From positions 1 to 38,555 of the forward strand of contig JAQBVR010000010.1 of NCBI GenBank assembly GCA_027623015.1: DNA of 38,555 nt, written 5' to 3'. A program made the position numbers and the translations under genes. The stretch is from a bacterium. Its GTDB lineage: Bacteria; Patescibacteriota; Gracilibacteria; Peribacterales; Peribacteraceae. Positions 31,163 through 38,555 of this stretch are shown piece after piece. The notes below the pieces were generated by a model. That model had not been told where the DNA came from. It saw only the letters and a program-made list of their open reading frames with translations, and did no database searches. Position 1 is the first letter of the stretch, and every line of letters begins with the position of its first letter.

Positions 31163-32872
31163 ATGATTTCGTGCTTCGGTAAGTTTACCTTGTTCAGCCT
31201 GCACTGCAGATACATGGTAATGCGCAGGGATCAAGTAGGGGTCAGCTTCGAGCGCTAAGAGAAACTCTTGTTCTGCTTCTTCTATCCTCAGACGTTTTTG
31301 GTAGCCGATGCCGAGGTTTAAGTGCGGCTCTGCATACTGCGATCCTCGCTCTGCAGCTTCTTCATATAGTGCTACTGCTTCCTCATCTTCATCCATCACT
31401 TCTTTCAGTCCAGCAAGGAAATAATACGGAGCGTACATACCAGCTTGCGGCTGTTTGATGGTGTCGATCGACGTGATTGCTTTCTCGTAATAGGTGATAG
31501 CCATATCGATTTCTCCTCGTTGCTGATAGATCAAACCTATGTTCGACAGTGCACGAAAGTCTGGGTCTATCGCTGCGGAACGTTCGAAGAGTTCCAGTGC
31601 TTCGTCTGGTTTACCCTTTGCATTGAGTGCAGCTCCGAGATTATTGAGTGAGAGTGCAGACTCTGGAAATTGTCGAACAACATTGCGATACAGCGCTTCG
31701 CTGTCTTGCCATGTTCGAGCGTAGATGTGGCTATTTGTAGCGAAGCAGAGGAGTAAGAACAAAACTGCAGCAGCCATACCATGCATCTTCTTCTCTGTAG
31801 TACACAGTGCATGGAGCCCAAGGCCAACGAGAAGTATCACTGCGATAGAAGGCAGATAGCTGTAGCGATTGTCTGCAAAAAAGATGAACCCACCCTTCGT
31901 AAAGTTCACGATATTTGGTGCAAGAAGTAGTCCATAAAAACTTCCTGCAAGAAACACATACTTTGCTTTGTTGTAGGACCAGAAAAAGAGTCCGATACCG
32001 ACAACCACAAGCACGATAGGAATGAAGAAACTAGGGTCGATAACTTCGATAGAATCATGCTGTGGGTAAATCGCAGAAAGCCCTGTAGGAAGGGCGATAC
32101 TCTTTATTGAAAATACGATACTCTTGCACGCCATCATCAGCGTTTCCAGAGGAGTAAGCAGGAGTGCATTCTTCGTTCGACCGATGATAGCGATGGCCAA
32201 AAAGAGAATGCTCAAGATGCCAAATGGAATCTTTTCTTTTAGTGTGTCTTTTGTTATTTTTCTTTTTCCAAAATCATCAAGCACAACATAAAAAACAGGG
32301 AGCAGAACAATGACAACTTTCGAAAGCAGTCCAACGGCAAATGTCGTGATGCTCGCAGTCAGCCATTTTCGATTTTCTGTCTTTGGTGATGCGCTGTAGC
32401 GAAGATAGCAGTTGAGCGAGAGTAGACCAAACAGTGCAGAGAGGACATCTTTCCGTGCAGATGCCCATGCGACGACATCGACATGTAGAGGGTGTAATGC
32501 AAAGACAAAACCGCAGAAGATAGCCAACCATGGCTTTTTACTCAGTTGCTGAACTGCCAAGAGCACAAGCAGTGCATTGCAGATATGTAGCAACAGATTT
32601 GTTGTGTGAAACAGCATCGCACTTCCACCAACAAAAGCGTACTCAATTTGGTATGTCAGCAGTGTCAGTGGGATGTACAGTTCAGGATCGTACGATGTAA
32701 ATATTCTGAGGATGTTATAGGCAGAGATGTGTTTCACGAGGGGATTTCCTGTGATGAGCATCCCGTCATCGAGAGAGACAAATCCATTGCCGAGTGATAG
32801 TGCATACACAGAAAGTGTTACGACAGCGATGATGCCAGACCATAACCGAAGATGTGCTTTGGGGAAATCCAT
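31082..32872 (-). CDS. TMTC-like GT-C glycosyltransferase with TPR repeats
   Basis: 596 residues from ATG 32872; the frame is open to GTG 32896. The N-terminal ~390 residues hold about ten membrane helices. The first long loop has FVSLDDGMLITGNPLV, with the DD pair of GT-C enzymes, and HPLHVDVVAWASARKDVLSALF is the hallmark of the TMTC/DUF1736 family. The C-terminal ~200 residues are about five TPRs (SLNNLGAALNAKGKPDEALELFE; EPHLNLGIGYQKRLRIEEAE). Eukaryotic TMTCs are O-mannosyltransferases using lipid-linked sugar. By analogy this one may glycosylate Ser/Thr of exported proteins, and the convergent giant protein is an obvious candidate (inference). The start choice rests on the TACACT box ending 7 nt before ATG 32872; GTG 32896 would lie upstream of that box. 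Confidence 0.82.
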   Translation of the reverse strand: MDFPKAHLRLWSGIIAVVTLSVYALSLGNGFVSLDDGMLITGNPLVKHISAYNILRIFTSYDPELYIPLTLLTYQIEYAFVGGSAMLFHTTNLLLHICNALLVLLAVQQLSKKPWLAIFCGFVFALHPLHVDVVAWASARKDVLSALFGLLSLNCYLRYSASPKTENRKWLTASITTFAVGLLSKVVIVLLPVFYVVLDDFGKRKITKDTLKEKIPFGILSILFLAIAIIGRTKNALLLTPLETLMMACKSIVFSIKSIALPTGLSAIYPQHDSIEVIDPSFFIPIVLVVVGIGLFFWSYNKAKYVFLAGSFYGLLLAPNIVNFTKGGFIFFADNRYSYLPSIAVILLVGLGLHALCTTEKKMHGMAAAVLFLLLCFATNSHIYARTWQDSEALYRNVVRQFPESALSLNNLGAALNAKGKPDEALELFERSAAIDPDFRALSNIGLIYQQRGEIDMAITYYEKAITSIDTIKQPQAGMYAPYYFLAGLKEVMDEDEEAVALYEEAAERGSQYAEPHLNLGIGYQKRLRIEEAEQEFLLALEADPYLIPAHYHVSAVQAEQGKLTEARNHLQSVVWMAPDYEQASKHLGNIERLID

Positions 32873-32879
32873 TGGGATT

Positions 32880-32888
32880 AGTGTAGCA
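32880..32888 (-). promoter_or_regulatory. Extended -10 of the glycosyltransferase gene
   Basis: On the minus strand TGC TACACT ends 7 nt before the ATG; leaderless mRNA expected. The upstream promoter DNA is the left arm of the palindrome at 32898-33100. Confidence 0.6.
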
Positions 32889-32897
32889 GAGAGCACA

Positions 32898-33100
32898 TTG
32901 TCTGAACTACAGATTACGCAGATATACGCTGATTATGAACACTGTCTGAACGTTTTCTCTGTTGGGACTTTGACCAGACTCGATAGCAGTGAAACAGAGC
33001 ACCCCTCCCTATCAGCCGTCGCTTGCTGCAACAAGCTATGGCCGACAAGAAGGGAGGGGTGGCTAGAAAAGTGAGTGTGCGTAATCTGTAGTTCAGACAA
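32898..33100. repeat. 203-nt nested palindromic element
   Basis: Perfect 23-nt terminal inverted repeats (32898-32920 and 33078-33100). Inside, an 11-bp pair (CACCCCTCCCT at 33000-33010 with AGGGAGGGGTG at 33051-33061) encloses a further imperfect pair 33015-33025/33032-33042. There is no coding capacity. The C-rich inner arms resemble those of the element at 36765-36912. Possibly a non-autonomous mobile element or a cruciform or terminator between divergent or adjacent units. The remaining gene-free DNA to 33212 shows nothing else. Confidence 0.75.
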
Positions 33101-33212
33101 CATACAAAACAACAAACAAAACATTTCCCACTCCACCGCAGACAAACCTCTCAACTAAAGTCAAAACACCACATTTTACACCGCTATATTTAAGAAAGAA
33201 ACGTCGATAGTA

Positions 33213-33428
33213 TTAAGCAGCAAGCGTCCTATTCATTGCCCATGCGATGTATTTCTGTGCAGCCTCAAGCGTATGGTCGCTACGAATAGACTCAGGCATC
33301 GTACCCTCATCGTGCGTCTCTATCGCAGCATACTCGTTTTGCACCGCGGCGACATCGTATCGCTCGACTCCTATGAGTCGTGCTACTTCATCTACTTCTT
33401 CTTGGGTGGGTCCATTGTCTAGGTTCAC
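33213..33428 (-). CDS. Small acidic protein, hypothetical
   Basis: 71 residues from GTG 33428, read as NLDNGPTQEEVDEVARLIGVER, then ETHDEGTMPESIRS and EAAQKYIAWAMNRTLAA. It is acidic, helical and soluble; I recognise no family. The frame is open up to TTG 33458, but the -10 box overlaps that stretch, so GTG 33428 is the first sensible start. It lies 53 nt downstream of the ligA stop, in the same direction, but with its own near-consensus promoter. Confidence 0.6.
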   Translation of the reverse strand: MNLDNGPTQEEVDEVARLIGVERYDVAAVQNEYAAIETHDEGTMPESIRSDHTLEAAQKYIAWAMNRTLAA

Positions 33429-33449
33429 AAGCTTGGAGAAAGTACTTAT

Positions 33450-33478
33450 ATTATACAATAATAATGTAAATAAGTAAA
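33450..33478 (-). promoter_or_regulatory. Promoter of the small acidic protein gene
   Basis: On the minus strand TTTACT (33473-33478), a 17-nt spacer and a perfect TATAAT (33450-33455). The leader to GTG 33428 is about 15 nt and has no Shine-Dalgarno site. Confidence 0.7.
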
Positions 33479-33481
33479 CTC

Positions 33482-36111
<2,630 letters not shown>

Positions 36112-36207
36112 TCAGTTGGTAATACTATTTGCACATTCAGTTATACAACAACGAACTGTCTCTTCGTCAATTGCAATCTTCAGATATTCAGCGAATATAC
36201 GCCGCGT

Positions 36208-36453
36208 ATGGCACCTGTTTCTGATCTCCACCCACAGCTCGTTCAAATCGACCAGCAGCTTATCCAGCTACTGGAAAGACGTCGTCAGCTTTGCAATGAC
36301 TTACGCGAAAGTGGTTCGATGCTCACTTCTGATGAAGAGAATCAGATCATGTTCCAATGGCTAGAAGATGCAGCGGATTTTGAGATGGATGAAGTCATCA
36401 TCGAGAAGATGAATCGGCTTACACAGGCATTGTGTAGGAAGATGGGGGAGTAA
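36208..36453 (+). CDS. Small helical protein, chorismate mutase-like helix
   Basis: 81 residues. LVQIDQQLIQLLERRRQLCNDL resembles the first helix of AroQ-type chorismate mutases, and two more helices follow. The catalytic Lys expected after this helix is not seen, so enzymatic activity is doubtful. A TATACG box ends 6 nt before the ATG. The weak similarity could be simply that of a helical hairpin. It ends with TAA. Confidence 0.6.
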   Translation: MAPVSDLHPQLVQIDQQLIQLLERRRQLCNDLRESGSMLTSDEENQIMFQWLEDAADFEMDEVIIEKMNRLTQALCRKMGE

Positions 36454-36488
36454 GAGTCTATATGATTGATCCTATCTGTTTTCTAGAA

Positions 36489-36504
36489 CCAGATTTCTAT
36501 CTGG
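36489..36504. other. Small perfect hairpin
   Basis: CCAGAT-TTCT-ATCTGG between two small genes, 18 nt before the next start. Could be a weak terminator, a processing site or an operator. Confidence 0.4.
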
Positions 36505-36522
36505 AGTACAGTGATCTTTCTC

Positions 36523-36750
36523 ATGAAAAACGATAACAAAACAGCAGTGGCAACGAAGGAAGATGTATCACTTATTATGGACTCTATCGGAAATCTTTAT
36601 GATGCAAATGAATCGTGGAAAGATGAAATATTAGATAAGAATGAAAAGTGGAAAGAGGAAATAAAAAACCACTTCGGCGTCATGCTTGAAGCATATCGCC
36701 ACGATCTTGCGCGAGCGAAATTTCTGAGGAGTAGCATGCACCAGCTCTAA
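36523..36750 (+). CDS. Small coiled-coil protein, hypothetical
   Basis: 75 residues from ATG 36523. Charged and helical: ATKEDVSLIMDSIGNLYD, WKDEILDKNEKWKEEIKNHF, EAYRHDLARAKF. A heptad-like pattern suggests a coiled coil. No signal peptide. This style (ATK-x-D-x-x-x-L/I-M-D-S-I/V-G) recurs among small proteins of unknown role. It ends with TAA just before the MITE-like element. Confidence 0.65.
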   Translation: MKNDNKTAVATKEDVSLIMDSIGNLYDANESWKDEILDKNEKWKEEIKNHFGVMLEAYRHDLARAKFLRSSMHQL

Positions 36751-36764
36751 AAATAGTTATACGG

Positions 36765-36912
36765 GGCACCCCTCCCTTTCAGGGAGGGGATAAAGGGGAG
36801 GGTTTAAAAGGAAATTCCATAAGGAGTCGTTTATTGATTGAAACGAACTATTTTGGCTTATTAGTTAAATAAATGACCCTCCCCCTACCCCCTCCCTTGA
36901 GGGAGGGGTGCC
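36765..36912. repeat. MITE-like element with C/G-rich terminal inverted repeats
   Basis: Left arm 36765-36803 and right arm 36876-36912 are near-perfect reverse complements (GGCACCCCTCCCT at the left end, AGGGAGGGGTGCC-type at the right), each arm itself holding a CCCTCCCT/AGGGAGGG mini-hairpin. The 72-nt core is AT-rich and non-coding. No clear target duplication. The rest of this 330-nt gene-free stretch carries the pilT promoter. Confidence 0.75.
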
Positions 36913-37044
36913 TTGTAATGGGATGTATGTAAGTAACTGCTCACTGACCCTGCAATAGCAGCCTAGAGGGCTATTTATAGAGATTTCCACGATACACGGT
37001 GTCCTAAATGTCAGTGTTGTTTATACCAGTTACAAGATTGATAA

Positions 37045-37073
37045 TTGCTAAAATAGCATAAATCTGCTATAAT
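37045..37073 (+). promoter_or_regulatory. pilT promoter
   Basis: TTGCTA (37045-37050), 17 nt, perfect TATAAT (37068-37073) with a TGC extension, then only 7 nt to the ATG. Leaderless mRNA expected. Confidence 0.75.
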
Positions 37074-37080
37074 ATTAGAA

Positions 37081-38112
37081 ATGACATTTACACCAAATAC
37101 CGTATTTGCCGCAGTAGAAAAGGCAGGAGCGTCCGATGTTCACATCGCCGTGGGTTCTCCACTCATTTTTCGTATAGAAGGAGTCCTTACACCACAAGGT
37201 GGAGCATCACTTTCAAAGACCTAAGTAGAAGCATTTATCCGCAGTGTTCTTGGCACAGAACAATCCAAAAAGTTCAAGGAGCAGAAGGAGATCGACTCAT
37301 CGTATGAGGTAAAAGATGGCACACGACTTCGTATCAACTGTCACTTTGAGAGGGGATACCAAGGCCTTGTAGCTCGAACTATTCCACAAGACATCCCAAC
37401 GCTCGAAGAGATCGGCCTTGGCGAAGTCGCAGAAGAGCTCTGTAACTTGAGCAACGGTCTTGTACTCTTTACCGGACCTACAGGATCTGGAAAGTCTACA
37501 TCGCTAGCAGCGATGATCCAGCATATCAGTACACAGAGGCCAGCACACATTGTCACACTCGAAGACCCTATAGAATTCGTCTTTCCAAAAGGGCAGGGAG
37601 TTATCCGCCAACGTCAATTTGGTCAGGACTTTCATTCATTTGCAGATGCTCTCAAACATGTCTTACGTCAAGATCCAGATATTGTCATGGTAGGTGAGAT
37701 GCGAGATCTTGAAACTATTGCAGCAGCACTCACGCTAGCGGAAACAGGCCACCTTATTTTTGGAACACTGCATACACCAAGTGCTGTACAGACTATCGAT
37801 CGTATCGTAGATGTATTCCCACCACATCAGCAAAACCAGATCCGTACACAGCTGTCTCTATCTCTGAAAGGTATCATCGCTCAACGATTGATCCCCTGTG
37901 AACATGGAGGTCGAATTGCACAGCGAGAGATACTGATCAATAACACTGCTGTTGCAAATATCATTCGAGATAACCGTATCCAAGAACTCAAGTCTGCTAT
38001 TCAGACAGGAGTAGGTGAAGGTATGTGCACATTTGAACGTGATGCGAAGCGTCTCTACAAGGCTGGAGACATCGACAAAGAGACGTATCAATGGGTTTCA
38101 GAAAGTGACTAA
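37081..38112 (+). pseudogene. pilT: Type IV pilus retraction ATPase PilT with in-frame TAA at codon 48
   Basis: From ATG 37081 one frame reads a normal 343-residue PilT except for TAA at 37222-37224. Before the stop: SDVHIAVGSPLIFRIEG, the usual PilT N-terminal PAS-like domain. After it: VEAFIRSVLG, Walker A GPTGSGKST (from about residue 132), the Asp box TLEDPIEF, Walker B DIVMVGEMRDLETI, the His box HLIFGTLHTPSA, and AQRLIPC. One base change (GAA or CAA to TAA) explains the break. Without readthrough the product lacks the N-terminal domain; a TTG at 37447 gives a 221-residue core. PilT powers pilus retraction and DNA uptake, so loss would matter. It may be a real mutation or an assembly error. 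Confidence 0.85.
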
Positions 38113-38246
38113 TCTCTAATGTCAAAGAATGTATTAAAAACTATAAATCCGAAATGTAAACGTAAATAGTTTTGCTTAAGGTATGCAAAATAGCTTACAA
38201 AAGCCAATAAACCTCTATTTGACGTGTTCAAAGTAGTATATTTTGA

Positions 38247-38274
38247 TTTACTAATGAAAACTTTACTGTATATT
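38247..38274 (+). promoter_or_regulatory. Candidate promoter of the winged-helix gene
   Basis: TTTACT (38247-38252), 16 nt, TATATT (38269-38274), then 10 nt to the ATG. Confidence 0.5.
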
Positions 38275-38284
38275 CCTCGGTTGC

Positions 38285-38555
38285 ATGTCAGACCTACCTA
38301 TCAGCATCGAAACATATCTCGCAGAGTCTGGATACTCTGGCACCGAGCTCTTACTTCTTAGGCACTCTCTTGCAGGGCAACCAATGACGTTGCGGGAGCT
38401 TGCATCGAGAACAGGGAAGAGTACCGGCGTGTTGAGTCAAGCAGCTCGTAAACTTGTCTCGAAGAAGATCCTCACTAAACAGCTTTTTAACAATTCTCCG
38501 AAGTATGTACTGAGTTCGTTAGATGCTATCCGACATTGGATTACGATAGATAGAA
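38285..38555 (+). CDS. Winged-helix DNA-binding protein, 3' end cut by window
   Basis: 90 codons visible, open at the window end. Residues 20-75 form an HTH (GTELLLLRHSLAGQPMTLREL, then ASRTGKSTGVLSQAARKLV, then SKKILTKQ with a wing) of the TrmB/MarR style. YVLSSLDAIRHWI follows. A regulator is likely; the effector domain is not visible. The frame begins 172 nt after pilT with its own promoter. Confidence 0.7.
   Translation, partial: MSDLPISIETYLAESGYSGTELLLLRHSLAGQPMTLRELASRTGKSTGVLSQAARKLVSKKILTKQLFNNSPKYVLSSLDAIRHWITIDR

Noticed and set aside
33429-33458. TTG 33458 as start of the small acidic protein
   Set aside because: The near-consensus TATAAT overlaps this stretch, so transcription would start downstream of that codon.

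Overview
Organism and basis. The window looks like a Patescibacteria (CPR) chromosome, most likely from the Peregrinibacteria/Peribacteria side. This is inference from gene content and style, not from a marker gene. Supporting signs are a giant S-layer-homology (SLH) surface protein, a TMTC-like membrane glycosyltransferase with TPRs, a diverged NAD-dependent DNA ligase, intergenic palindromic repeats, almost no Shine-Dalgarno sites, and many genes whose -10 box lies 6-10 nt before the start codon (leaderless mRNAs). All 19 stop codons I could assign are TAA (13) or TAG (6), none TGA. UGA is not used as a sense codon in the 7262-codon gene either.

Layout. 1-1493: 3' part of a Pro/Ser-rich, Cys-containing surface protein with a C-terminal anchor. 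1643-1729: tRNA-Leu(GAG). 1773-4006: TrmB-type regulator divergent from a two-gene operon (2-oxoglutarate/Fe(II) dioxygenase plus an unknown protein). 4182-5051: GIY-YIG protein and a Phd/RelE-type toxin-antitoxin pair with a palindromic operator-promoter. 5112-5561: small membrane protein gene broken by an in-frame TAG. 5641-7416: CPA1 Na+/H+ antiporter. 7417-7869: gene-free, with hairpins. 7870-8322: small secreted protein with an LPxSG-like tail. 8565-30353: the giant gene, 57% of the window. 30354-31162: four-helix-bundle (23S IVS-type) gene between inverted copies of a heptamer repeat. 31082-32872 (-): TMTC-like glycosyltransferase. 32898-33100: long nested palindrome. 33213-35614 (-): small acidic protein and ligA. 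35674-36750 (+): truncated HTTM-like membrane protein and two small helical proteins. 36765-36912: MITE-like inverted repeat. 37081-38112: pilT with an in-frame TAA at codon 48. 38285-end: start of a winged-helix regulator.

How it fits together. The dominant theme is the cell surface. The giant protein runs: signal peptide, two Ser/Glu-rich low-complexity tracts, two Ig/macroglobulin-like units, two Cys-rich beta-sandwich repeats, nine ~550-residue Ser/Thr/Gly-rich beta-helix-like modules, a poly-Gly hinge, then four SLH triads (about 12 SLH motifs) for wall anchoring. The modules form a higher-order repeat: two consecutive pairs are exactly 3150 nt each, and the next two are 3300 and 3306 nt. 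The convergent TMTC-like enzyme is a plausible O-glycosyltransferase for such a Ser/Thr-rich protein. Two smaller anchored proteins and pilT add to the surface theme. Two independent nonsense mutations (TAG and TAA) in otherwise good reading frames suggest either ongoing gene decay or assembly errors; resequencing would tell.
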